7,209 nucleotides of DNA, taken from positions 1 to 7,209 of the forward strand of contig CAZOQG010000083.1 in assembly GCA_964582065.1 (NCBI GenBank), given 5' to 3'. The DNA is from JACNFS01 sp964582065 (GTDB lineage: Bacteria; Chloroflexota; Dehalococcoidia; GIF9; UBA5629). A program made the position numbers and the translations under genes. Below the pieces are notes generated by a model. It was not told the DNA's origin and did no database searches. It saw nothing but the letters and a program-made list of their open reading frames with translations. This document shows, piece by piece, positions 1 through 6,871 of the stretch (position 1 is the stretch's first letter; every line of letters begins with the position of its first letter).

Positions 1-55
1 CTGACTAGCTTTGCATTTGAAGGGTTATCCACGGATTAAGGGAGCCTACAGGGTC

Positions 56-83
56 TTGACAAACAGCATAAAAGGTGTATAAT
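56..83 (+). promoter_or_regulatory. Strong sigma-70-type promoter
   Basis: The hexamer TTGACA at 56-61 and TATAAT at 78-83 both match the housekeeping sigma factor consensus perfectly and are separated by 16 bases. Transcription would start near base 90. The first well-supported coding start downstream is at 374, so the transcript would carry a leader of about 280 bases. The promoter probably drives the DUF5752-like gene and the MscS-type channel gene. Seen directly in the sequence; activity is inferred. Confidence 0.85.
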
Positions 84-156
84 ACTACGTGAATGATAAA
101 TCAGTATACGAGTAGCATGAATCATGGATGTCACTCAAGTTGTTTGGAACACAGTT

Positions 157-198
157 GGGGGCAAAATGCAAGCCCCCGTTTATTGTGTTGAAAGGGGG
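157..198 (+). promoter_or_regulatory. Leader hairpin that can alternatively pair with a ribosome binding site
   Basis: GGGGGC at 157-162 pairs perfectly with GCCCCC at 172-177 around a 9-base loop. The same C-run (173-177) could instead pair with the five Gs at 194-198, which form the core of the ribosome binding site of the 12-codon frame starting at 208. The two pairings exclude each other, so this part of the leader could switch between an exposed and a hidden ribosome binding site. The complementarity is visible; switching is inference, and no known riboswitch class was recognised. Confidence 0.4.
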
Positions 199-207
199 TG
201 ATAAAAA

Positions 208-246
208 GTGGCCAAGACGCCTGGGAAGCCCAAGCCAAAAAGGTAG
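208..246 (+). CDS. Possible 12-residue leader peptide
   Basis: A GTG start at 208 opens a frame of 12 codons ending in TAG at 244-246. The peptide reads M(V)AKTPGKPKPKR, rich in lysine and proline. The case for translation is the upstream sequence AAAGGGGGTGAT at 191-202, which matches the complement of the 16S rRNA 3' end over about 12 bases with one G-for-A change and sits 5 bases before the start. That is a longer match than at most real genes in the window. The frame lies in the leader of the DUF5752-like gene, just before GC-rich alternative hairpins, which is the arrangement of a regulatory leader peptide. It could instead be a chance frame beside an A/G-rich stretch; there is no homology evidence. 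Confidence 0.35.
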   Translation: MAKTPGKPKPKR

Positions 247-262
247 GCTAATTGGGCACAGC

Positions 263-309
263 CTAGGGGGCGGGAAGGTTGTCTCCCCGCCCCTAGTACT
301 CAGGGCGGG
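263..309 (+). promoter_or_regulatory. Mutually exclusive GC-rich leader hairpins (attenuator-like)
   Basis: The segment 263-274 pairs with 286-296 (CTAGGGG-CGGG against CCCGCCCCTAG, one bulged G at 270, 11-base loop). The right arm can instead pair with GGGCGGG at 303-309 through CCCGCCC at 286-292. Both structures are strong and cannot form together. No run of T follows either hairpin, so this is not a canonical intrinsic terminator. It may act on translation, RNA stability or Rho access. It sits between the 12-codon frame and the DUF5752-like gene. Confidence 0.4.
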
Positions 310-373
310 AATTATCGCCACTACTAGCAAAAAGATGGATAGAAGCAATGGTTCACTTAAAGGAGGTACAGTG

Positions 374-679
374 ATGACAGTGATGACTAAAAAGAATGTG
401 GCTAGGTTATGGCTAGAAAATGTACCACAGGATAAGGTGTTTTGGTGCCATGATGGCAGGGTGGTGAGAAACATGGATGAGCTGGTTGCTGCTCTTCGGG
501 ATATGTCGGAGGAGACTTTTCGTTACCATGCTACCGGGGAAAAGAATGATTTTAGCGCTTGGGTAGGCGATGTCGTTGGCGACGTGACCCTGGCCAACCA
601 GCTTAAAAAGGCCGCTGACTCTGCCACTTCTGCTCGTAAGGCGGAGTTGAGATTGGCCTGGCTCAAGCAAAGACTATAG
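374..679 (+). CDS. DUF5752 family-like small protein
   Basis: This encodes a 101-residue soluble protein of unknown biochemical role. The body has the pattern I associate with DUF5752: an aromatic/charged start (VFWCHDGRVVRNMDELVAAL, about residues 22-41), then EETFRYH, then NDFSAWVGDVVGD (about 59-71) followed by an LA..LKKA helix and a basic C-terminal helix. The family name comes from memory of this pattern and is not certain. The frame stays open upstream to 128, but the ATG at 374 is chosen because AGGAGGT lies at 361-367, 6 bases before it; GTG at 371 and ATG at 383 are alternatives. The upstream translation is GC-biased, low-complexity and overlaps the structured leader. No signal peptide or membrane segment is seen. 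The next gene, an MscS-type channel, follows on the same strand after 66 bases and is probably co-transcribed from the promoter at 56-83. Confidence 0.8.
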   Translation: MTVMTKKNVARLWLENVPQDKVFWCHDGRVVRNMDELVAALRDMSEETFRYHATGEKNDFSAWVGDVVGDVTLANQLKKAADSATSARKAELRLAWLKQRL

Positions 680-745
680 GGGCTACAGTTGAATCTCGAT
701 TGTCTCCAAGGTGATTGGCAGTTTCAAAAAGGAGTAGGAAGACCC

Positions 746-1495
746 ATGATTCAAGAACGGAAACACAGTACAAGATGGGTCGCGATAACCGCGGCTTCTG
801 TGCTGGTTTTGACAGTTGCAACACTCACTACAGTGGCAGCTATATACGTTCCGCAGGTGGCTATATATGTGCCTATTATGGCCTTGGCTTTAGCATTGGC
901 CCTGCAAAAGTACATGGCCAGCTTTTTTTCCTATTTTGTCATCACCTTCTCGAAGATCTATGACCTAGGGGATAGAATTCGCATTGGCAATATAAAAGGC
1001 GATGTGCGGCAGATAGGGCTGCTCACTACTACCTTGGAAGAAGTAGGCGAGGATGAGAAGCTGGGGGGTGAACTCACGGGGAGGCTATTGTACGTGCCCA
1101 ACCTGATAATCCTGGACCAGCCGGTGCTGAACTACTCTAAGGATTGCTCTGTACATTATCAGACTATTTCCTCTGACTATATGTTTGACGAGGTGCGTAT
1201 CCCCATCACCACTGATAGCAATGTGGAAAAGGCTGGTAAGTTGTTAGAAGGCATTTTGAAGAGCCAAGATGAGACTTATATGAATGAGGCTGGCAAGATG
1301 TTTCAGAATGGCTACCCCAGCTTCTTGGACGAAGCTTCCAATGGCCCCCGAGTGCTGGTTTATATCGAGCCAGATCACATCTGGATTAAAGGCAAGTTCG
1401 TAGCCCCGCTGCGAGGTCGTAATGACCTGAGGAGCAGGATATTGCTCCAGTTTCTCAAGGAGATAAATGATAGCTCAGATATAAAGCTGGCATAG
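746..1495 (+). CDS. Small MscS-family mechanosensitive ion channel
   Basis: This 249-residue integral membrane protein is predicted to open under membrane tension and release solutes during osmotic downshock. A hydrophobic helix spans about residues 11-33. A second, Ala/Leu-rich segment (LALALALQKYMASFFSYF, about 46-63) matches the pore-lining TM3 of MscS. The MscS beta-domain signature follows: YDLGDRIRIG, then GDVRQIGLLTTTLEE, then GRLLYVPN. The C-terminal half fits the cytoplasmic alpha/beta vestibule. E. coli MscS has 286 residues and three helices; this protein has a shortened N-terminus, probably with only one or two helices before the beta-domain. A short internal repeat AIYVP..AIYVP lies at the start of the pore helix. 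The ATG at 746 is chosen for GGAG at 731-734; a TTG at 689, preceded by AGGGGC, would add 19 residues and cannot be excluded. It probably shares a transcript with the DUF5752-like gene. Confidence 0.88.
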   Translation: MIQERKHSTRWVAITAASVLVLTVATLTTVAAIYVPQVAIYVPIMALALALALQKYMASFFSYFVITFSKIYDLGDRIRIGNIKGDVRQIGLLTTTLEEVGEDEKLGGELTGRLLYVPNLIILDQPVLNYSKDCSVHYQTISSDYMFDEVRIPITTDSNVEKAGKLLEGILKSQDETYMNEAGKMFQNGYPSFLDEASNGPRVLVYIEPDHIWIKGKFVAPLRGRNDLRSRILLQFLKEINDSSDIKLA

Positions 1496-1649
1496 GTAAC
1501 TGCAGAAAAAGCAACTCGCCAGTCTGAGCAAGATATATTATGTCGTTCCATCCTCAATGACCAAAGACCTGATAACATATTTAGCCTTCATATTACATGA
1601 ATAAGCATGCACATCTTCTTGATGAAGCCAAATACCCGCATGGACATTA

Positions 1650-3608
1650 ATGTTGGAGGACACTGTGCGCCGCTGGCTTGATGTCAAAATCGGCCAAAGA
1701 ATCATACTAGGGTTTGTTTTCGTTGCTGTGCTGACCCTGATAGTTGCAGGCGTATCTTTTCACTATATGAGGGATGTCGGCCAGAGAGTGGATCTGATAG
1801 CTGAACATGACAGGATTCTTCAGGTCAGTGCTTTAGAGCTTCAGAGTGCTGTTGATCAGGAGAGCAGAACTATACGTGGCTATCTACTCTCCGGTGACCA
1901 AAGATTCCTAGAGATGTTTTACCTGGCAAAGTCCGACTATTCAGAAGCGGGAACGAAGCTAGAAGGTCTAGTTCAATCTGAGGAAGACAAGAGAACTCTT
2001 TCAGATATCAACGCCTTGCATTTTAAGTTCTTACAGACCACTGAACAGGAGGTCATGCTCTATAAACAGGACTCACCCCAGTCAGCGATTTCTCTGTGGC
2101 AGAATCAGGGCAACAAGATAAGAGAGGACCTTTCTACCATGGTCACCAACTTTGTCGATCGACAGGAGGTGGTGATTGCTCAGCATGCCCAAGAAGCCAA
2201 AAATCAGCAAAATCAAGCATTTGCTATAGCAATGACTTTAGTTGGAGTGGCTTGGGTAATAGGTATAGCAGGTGGACTATGGATCAGTCGTAGCATCACC
2301 CGACCAATTGAGAACCTTATCTCTACAACCGAGGCTATCTCACGAGGAGATTCGAACGCCAGGGCATCCATACCAGGCAAGGACGAACTGGCGAGGCTTG
2401 GCAGTGCTATGAATCAGATGATAACCGAACTTGCTAAATCGAAAGAAACTACGGAACTTTTACTTGTGGAAACTCGCCGGAGGGCAGAGCAGCTTCGCAC
2501 TATAAACGACGTAGGCCGTAAGATTAGTTCAATCCTGAGCCTTGAGGATCTGCTTCCATATGTGGTTAACTCCATCTGGAAGACCTTCAAATATTATAAT
2601 GTCAACATCTTCATCCTCGATCCCGATTCAGCGAATCTCGTTCTGAAGGCTGGCACTGGAGGATACAAGGGTGCAGCGCCTATTGGATTATCATTGAAGT
2701 TGACGGAGGGTATGATCGGGTGGGTGGCCCAAACTGGCAAACCCTTGCTGATAAATGATGTAACTAAAGAACCAAGATACCTGCTTGTCGAAGAACTTGC
2801 CGATACCCTTTCTGAACTTGTTGTACCCATCAAGATAGGAGATAAAACTGTGGGAGTCCTAGATATCGAGAGCACCGAACTTGATGCCTTTGATGAAACA
2901 GACATGTCTACTGCCCAGACCTTGGCTGACCAAGTGGCAATTGCCATTGAAAATATCCGGCTTTACGAGCAAGCTCAGGAGCTAGCGGCTATCGAGGAGC
3001 GCCAGCGACTGGCCCGTGATCTGCATGATGCCGTGGCCCAAACACTCTTCTCAGCTAACATGATTGCCAATGTACTACCTCATTTGTGGGAACGGAATCC
3101 TGTTGAAGGGAAGCAGCATCTGGAGGAGTTGCGCAAGTTGACTCAGGGTGCATTAGCTGAAATGCGCATGCTGCTGCTAGAACTGCGCCCGACAGCTTTG
3201 ACAGAGATTGGATTAAGTGACTTGGTACGTCAGTTGAGCGAGGCCATCACCAGCCGGACCCAAGTACCCATTACCTTAAAGACAGAGGGCGAATGCACTC
3301 TAACACCCGACGTACAAGTTGCCCTGTACCACATTGCCCAAGAAGCGCTAAATAATATTGCAAAGCATGCCCGAGCCAGCGAGGCAACGGTGAGCCTACG
3401 CTGCCAATCGGAACGAGTGGAATTGCTGATCCATGACAACGGTTGCGGGTTCAATTCAGAAGGCACTTCCCCGGATCACCTCGGGCTGAGCATTATGAGC
3501 GATCGGGCCAAGGCTATTGGGGCCTCACTTAAGATCGAAAGCCAGGTTGGTTGTGGCACCCAGGTTGCAGTAGTCTGGCCAGATTTGCAACAAAAGGAGT
3601 CGCTATGA
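1650..3608 (+). CDS. Membrane sensor histidine kinase (CHASE3-like, HAMP, GAF, HisKA_3, HATPase_c)
   Basis: This 652-residue NarL-family (HPK7-type) histidine kinase should autophosphorylate on signal and pass phosphate to a receiver. In order it has: a first membrane helix (about 18-40); an extracytoplasmic helical sensor (about 45-188) with the CHASE3-like stretch ESRTIRGYLLSGDQRFLEMF; a second membrane helix (about 190-212); HAMP (about 213-265, SITRPIENL); GAF (about 298-440); HisKA_3 with RDLHDAVAQTLF, phospho-acceptor His459; and HATPase_c with N-box N568/N569, G1 box D596-NGCGF and G2 box around G636 (GTQV). All catalytic motifs look intact. The ATG at 1650 lacks a clear ribosome binding site; GTG at 1665 has GGAGGA at 1655-1660, only 4 bases away, and is an alternative. 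I saw no convincing promoter in the 154-base upstream gap. The stop overlaps the next start (ATGA at 3605-3608), so the downstream receiver protein is its probable partner. The signal is unknown. Confidence 0.95.
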   Translation: MLEDTVRRWLDVKIGQRIILGFVFVAVLTLIVAGVSFHYMRDVGQRVDLIAEHDRILQVSALELQSAVDQESRTIRGYLLSGDQRFLEMFYLAKSDYSEAGTKLEGLVQSEEDKRTLSDINALHFKFLQTTEQEVMLYKQDSPQSAISLWQNQGNKIREDLSTMVTNFVDRQEVVIAQHAQEAKNQQNQAFAIAMTLVGVAWVIGIAGGLWISRSITRPIENLISTTEAISRGDSNARASIPGKDELARLGSAMNQMITELAKSKETTELLLVETRRRAEQLRTINDVGRKISSILSLEDLLPYVVNSIWKTFKYYNVNIFILDPDSANLVLKAGTGGYKGAAPIGLSLKLTEGMIGWVAQTGKPLLINDVTKEPRYLLVEELADTLSELVVPIKIGDKTVGVLDIESTELDAFDETDMSTAQTLADQVAIAIENIRLYEQAQELAAIEERQRLARDLHDAVAQTLFSANMIANVLPHLWERNPVEGKQHLEELRKLTQGALAEMRMLLLELRPTALTEIGLSDLVRQLSEAITSRTQVPITLKTEGECTLTPDVQVALYHIAQEALNNIAKHARASEATVSLRCQSERVELLIHDNGCGFNSEGTSPDHLGLSIMSDRAKAIGASLKIESQVGCGTQVAVVWPDLQQKESL

Positions 3609-5278
3609 CTGAGCTAACTTCTATTCGGGTTATAATCGTTGATGACCACGCCGTAGTACGAAGTGGACTATCGACTTTCCTCTCGGCCTTCGATGACTTA
3701 GAGCTGCTAGGTGAGGCTGCCAGCGGCGAGGATGCAGTGCGCCTATGCACCCAGACAAAGCCAGATGTAGTGTTGATGGATCTGGTGATGCCAGATATGG
3801 ATGGCGTAGCTGCCACCAGTGCCATCCGGAAATGCTGCCCAGACACACAGGTCATTGCTCTGACCAGTTTTGGAGACCGCAAACTGGTGCAGGCTGCACT
3901 GAAAGCCGGGGCCAATGGTTACTTGCTTAAGGACATCTCGGCTGAGGAACTGGTGTCTGCTATTCGGAATGCTGTCACTGGTCGGCCCAGCTTATCTCCA
4001 GAGGCGACCATGGCGCTGATTCAGGTAGCAACAGAGGCGCCAGGGATAGAACTGGAGAGACCGATCTCTCCAGAGACTACTATCAAACTGTCAACAGCAG
4101 AGGATGCTCATAGAACACTCGAAAAGACTACGGTTACTGTGTCTGACCAAATACAGCAGGTGAAAAGAGACGCTGCGATATCTGCCTACCTGGGTGAAGA
4201 TATTATTTCGGCAAAGCCGCTCTTTTGGGAGCCTGAAAAAGAGCAGCCACGCAAGCTGACTAATCCACACGTACTCATAGTTGGCACAAGTGGCTCAGGT
4301 AAGACTCAAACAACAATGGCCTTTGTCTACGAAATGTGGCGTCAAGGGGTTCCAAGCCTTATCCTCGATTTTCAAGGTGAGTATGCTGACCCTGAGGCGA
4401 GCAAATTCAGAGGCCAAACCTCGGGTAAGGTTATTGACACCCCAACGGGTTTACCTGTGAACCCCTTGGAGCTGCCTCTCGATGCCCGGGGTAAGCCTGA
4501 CAACTATAAGAGGGTAGTCTGGCAAGTTTCGGAAATAATAGGGAACACCTTCCGACTCGGCCTGCAGCAAAGGCGGACATTGAAGAAGGTGATAGAGACA
4601 GCATATCAGGAAGCGGGGTTTACTGGTGATAGCTCTACTTGGAACCGCAGACCGCCCAAGTTTTCACAGCTGAAGCAGATCCTAGAATCTCAGGCTGGGG
4701 AGAGAGGCGGAGTTGCCGCTGGGCTTCTGAGCAGAATCGATGTAGTGTTTGATGTGGAGACATTTTGTGATACAGCGCCCAATCGTTTTGAGAACTTAAC
4801 TGAAAAAGTGACGGCGGTCAACCTTTCGCGCTTGTTTAGTGATGAGCACAGACTTTTAGTAGCTAGGTTCCTCCTACAGAAAGTGTATAATCACATGCTC
4901 TTACGGGGCGAGTCACGAGATCTAAGGTTGTTCGTAGTTATAGATGAAGCACATCGCTTTTCATACGATGATGCTCTCTTGCGATTGATTAGAGAAGCCA
5001 GAAAATATGGGGTTGGAATCCTGCTTTCTTCACAGCAGCCTTCGGATTTCCCCGACACTGCTATTGAACTACCTGGGACTAAGGTCTTCTTGCAGCAAGG
5101 GCCGCATGGAGCTCGGAGTTTAGCCACACATCTTGAGTCAGCCGACACAAAGAAAAGATCCCAAATAGAAGACGAACTTCAAAAATTAGAGGTGGGACAA
5201 GCTTTCATTAAGAGTGACCACTTCTTGCCTTACGTGAAGGCACGCATGCAGCTATTCCACGAAAGGCTTAACAAATGA
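3605..5278 (+). CDS. Receiver domain fused to a HerA/DUF87-type P-loop ATPase
   Basis: This 557-residue fusion has two recognisable halves. Residues about 6-122 are a CheY-like receiver of NarL type with D13, D14, phospho-acceptor D59 (VVLMDLVMPDMDG), T87 and K109 all present. A linker runs from about 130 to 215, where a NarL-type regulator would carry its LuxR helix-turn-helix; none is visible. Residues about 216-557 form a HerA/FtsK-superfamily ATPase: Walker A GTSGSGKT at 227-234 (K233), LILDFQGEY (D255, E259) like the HerA DxxGEY motif, Walker B VVIDEAHRF (D447, E448), then REARKYGVGILLSSQQPSDF with Q477/Q478, typical of HerA. The style recalls the C-terminal ATPase of DptH-like DNA-defence proteins. 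The HerA HAS-barrel is absent and no NurA nuclease is nearby. The ATG at 3605 has AAAGGAG upstream and overlaps the kinase stop. Inference: phosphorylation controls oligomerisation or ATP hydrolysis of a DNA- or protein-moving motor. DNA binding is unproven. Confidence 0.9.
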   Translation: MTELTSIRVIIVDDHAVVRSGLSTFLSAFDDLELLGEAASGEDAVRLCTQTKPDVVLMDLVMPDMDGVAATSAIRKCCPDTQVIALTSFGDRKLVQAALKAGANGYLLKDISAEELVSAIRNAVTGRPSLSPEATMALIQVATEAPGIELERPISPETTIKLSTAEDAHRTLEKTTVTVSDQIQQVKRDAAISAYLGEDIISAKPLFWEPEKEQPRKLTNPHVLIVGTSGSGKTQTTMAFVYEMWRQGVPSLILDFQGEYADPEASKFRGQTSGKVIDTPTGLPVNPLELPLDARGKPDNYKRVVWQVSEIIGNTFRLGLQQRRTLKKVIETAYQEAGFTGDSSTWNRRPPKFSQLKQILESQAGERGGVAAGLLSRIDVVFDVETFCDTAPNRFENLTEKVTAVNLSRLFSDEHRLLVARFLLQKVYNHMLLRGESRDLRLFVVIDEAHRFSYDDALLRLIREARKYGVGILLSSQQPSDFPDTAIELPGTKVFLQQGPHGARSLATHLESADTKKRSQIEDELQKLEVGQAFIKSDHFLPYVKARMQLFHERLNK

Positions 5279-5713
5279 AAGTTGTCTATGTAAATGCCGT
5301 CACCCCACTCGAAATCGATCTTTCCTTTCATTTCCTCCATGCTCAGTGATTCATTCATTGCAGCCTCCATCGCCAAGACGGTATAGGCACAATGCGACAA
5401 AACATTTTCCCCTCCAGCTTCCTGTGGTGAGATTATTGCGCCGGTGCACTCCCATTGCCACCGTGAAAGTATAGTACGACTTGCAAACCGAGCAACCACG
5501 GCGTCAGCCAGGCCCAATCGAAATGTCAACCGCGACAGCATGCGGACAGCTTGAGCTGCCTGCCAGCACGGGTCACCGTACTGACAGCGATTTCACTCAA
5601 GGCGAGAACCCACAACCGAGACAAAGTCTTGAAGGCTTCAGTAGACAGCGGAACTACAAGCCGTTGGGATGAAAGGCACGCCACGGATGTTGTAAAATGG
5701 AGCCTGGCCGATA
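5279..5713. other. 435-base stretch without a convincing gene; possible gene remnants
   Basis: No gene is well supported here and no terminator was seen after the receiver-ATPase stop. Three weak items were noted. First, a 24-codon plus-strand frame (5275-5349, starting MKVVYVNAV) whose ATG overlaps the preceding stop as ATGA. Second, a minus-strand frame open from about 5592 down to 5230, with an internal ATG at 5358 preceded by GGAGG at 5-base spacing; its translation looks more protein-like than random (for example QYGDPCWQAAQAV) but matches no family I know and would overlap the ATPase gene end by 49 bases. Third, a short hydrophobic minus-strand stretch near 5640-5760. Together they suggest decayed coding sequence, without proof. 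Confidence 0.4.
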
Positions 5714-6619
5714 ATGACCACCAATATGTTGCTTCCGAATGCCCAGACCGTGGCACACAGAAGCCTGCACATAGGCGAGCGGATTTCATGGTGGGCCATA
5801 TTCGCCCGTAACCTGGTTATTCGCCATGGAGTCATGCAACTCCTCAAAGCTGCCAAGACACGTGCCATCGTTATACTTGCCAGGCTCGGTAGTCAGCCTC
5901 TAATCCACGTGATAGGAGATAGTCATGTCCAGGTTTTCAAAGGCATCAGTAAGTATGTCCTCATACACCGTCTTGGCCCCTCCACAGCATATAATCTCGG
6001 AAGAAAAGGCAGCACGACGAACTCTAACAGCCAGTTGTTCAGAATAATAGAGAACAGCAGCAGAAGAGATATCCTCGTTCTCGTGTTTGGCGAGATTGAC
6101 TGCAGAATCCACATATACAATCAATACGAGAGGAATAAGCGAAAATTCACAATAAGTGAATTGATTGATAAGACGATAGCACGTTACGGAGATGTCCTGA
6201 AGCAATTGAGCCGGCTCGACATGAGGCTCGCAGTTTATGCCGTTCCCCCGGTTGGAACCGCTGAGAATGCTTACGGCTATCCCCACTATGCCACCAGAGA
6301 AATACGAGGCATGATAACCAGAGAATTCAACCAGAAACTGAAGCTACTGTGCAGACGGAAGGGGTACAAGTTCCTCGATATATACTCAGCGGTTTGCGAC
6401 GAAAGGGGTTTTATGCCCGACGAATATGCTTTTGATGATACGCATTTGAACGGCAAGGTTGCAGGACTCATCGTAGACCGATTCAGCGACGAATTTGGGA
6501 TTCACCTCGACCGGATTCCCTGGACAGTGGGATGGGCAGGTATGTTCCGGGAGGCCGTTTCCAAGCGGGTCAAGAAGCTTCACAGAACTACAGCCGAAGT
6601 GGCCAACTCGAACACATGA
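5714..6619 (+). CDS. SGNH/GDSL-family hydrolase
   Basis: This 301-residue protein fits the SGNH hydrolase fold, whose members are esterases or acyltransferases; many act on acetylated glycans. Block I is VIGDSH with nucleophile Ser70. The block III region reads FGEIDCR (126-131), where the classic GxND asparagine is replaced by Ile, a variant I have seen in glycan-cluster SGNH proteins. Block V is DDTH at 241-244, supplying the catalytic Asp241 and His244. No clear signal peptide is present; the first 40 residues are poorly conserved-looking and a basic stretch (LLKAAKTRAIVILARLG) precedes the core. The ATG at 5714 has only GGAG 11 bases upstream, and ATG at 5834 (residue 41) would still keep the whole catalytic core. 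It stands apart from the kinase operon by 435 bases and faces a small minus-strand gene. The substrate cannot be told from sequence; O-acyl groups on surface polysaccharide are one guess. Confidence 0.85.
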   Translation: MTTNMLLPNAQTVAHRSLHIGERISWWAIFARNLVIRHGVMQLLKAAKTRAIVILARLGSQPLIHVIGDSHVQVFKGISKYVLIHRLGPSTAYNLGRKGSTTNSNSQLFRIIENSSRRDILVLVFGEIDCRIHIYNQYERNKRKFTISELIDKTIARYGDVLKQLSRLDMRLAVYAVPPVGTAENAYGYPHYATREIRGMITREFNQKLKLLCRRKGYKFLDIYSAVCDERGFMPDEYAFDDTHLNGKVAGLIVDRFSDEFGIHLDRIPWTVGWAGMFREAVSKRVKKLHRTTAEVANSNT

Positions 6620-6715
6620 TGCAACAACTCGACCACATCAAGGTCCACATGACACCTGCCCTGCACAGTGCTCCTTCCCAGCCATAACAACCGCCATACG
6701 ATGGACACGCCTCCG

Positions 6716-6850
6716 CTATTTTTTCCTCAGCCTCTTAGTAACGCCTTGCACTATCTTGATAATCAGCCAAGGGATAACTCCCCCTGCCTCAGCGACGCCA
6801 CCCACTCCACTATACCTTTTCGCATCCTTTTTTCCCCCTTTTTCACCCAT
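6716..6850 (-). CDS. Small basic glycine-rich protein, 44 residues, unknown function
   Basis: An ATG at 6850 on the minus strand opens a 44-residue frame ending in TAG at 6716-6718. GGGAGGT (6861-6855 on the minus strand) lies 4 bases before the start, a near-ideal ribosome binding site. The protein has a Lys/Gly-rich N-terminus (MGEKGGKKDAKRYSG), a small-residue middle (VGGVAEAGG), a hydrophobic stretch (VIPWLIIKIVQGV) and a basic tail (TKRLRKK). This layout would suit association with membrane or nucleic acid. I recognise no family. It runs convergent to the SGNH hydrolase gene, with 96 bases between the two stops. No clear promoter was seen; a 10-bp hairpin (6872-6909) lies just upstream of its ribosome binding site. 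Support is the start site and protein-like composition only; the purine-rich strand could produce such a frame by chance. Confidence 0.5.
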   Translation of the reverse strand: MGEKGGKKDAKRYSGVGGVAEAGGVIPWLIIKIVQGVTKRLRKK

Positions 6851-6871
6851 AGCAACCTCCCAAACCTCGTC

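Noticed and set aside
25..33. DnaA-box-like TTATCCACG near the left edge
   Set aside because: A single 8-of-9 match with no cluster of boxes, AT-rich unwinding region or dnaA/dnaN nearby; chance is enough to explain it.
128..373. N-terminal extension of the DUF5752-like frame back to an ATG at 128
   Set aside because: No ribosome binding site at 128, low-complexity translation, overlap with the hairpins and the 12-codon frame, and a very good ribosome binding site at 361-367 for the ATG at 374.
1496..1649. Promoter for the histidine kinase gene in the 154-base gap
   Set aside because: Several AT-rich -10-like hexamers exist, but none has a recognisable -35 element at proper spacing; nothing reliable enough to list.
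3605..5278. Reading the receiver-ATPase as a helix-turn-helix transcription factor
   Set aside because: No LuxR/GerE-like helix-turn-helix is visible after the receiver; the residues that follow lead into P-loop ATPase motifs.
5638..5868. Minus-strand hydrophobic frame resembling part of a membrane transporter or flippase
   Set aside because: Only about 25 hydrophobic residues, no start signal, and most of it is antisense to the SGNH gene start; too short to support a family call.
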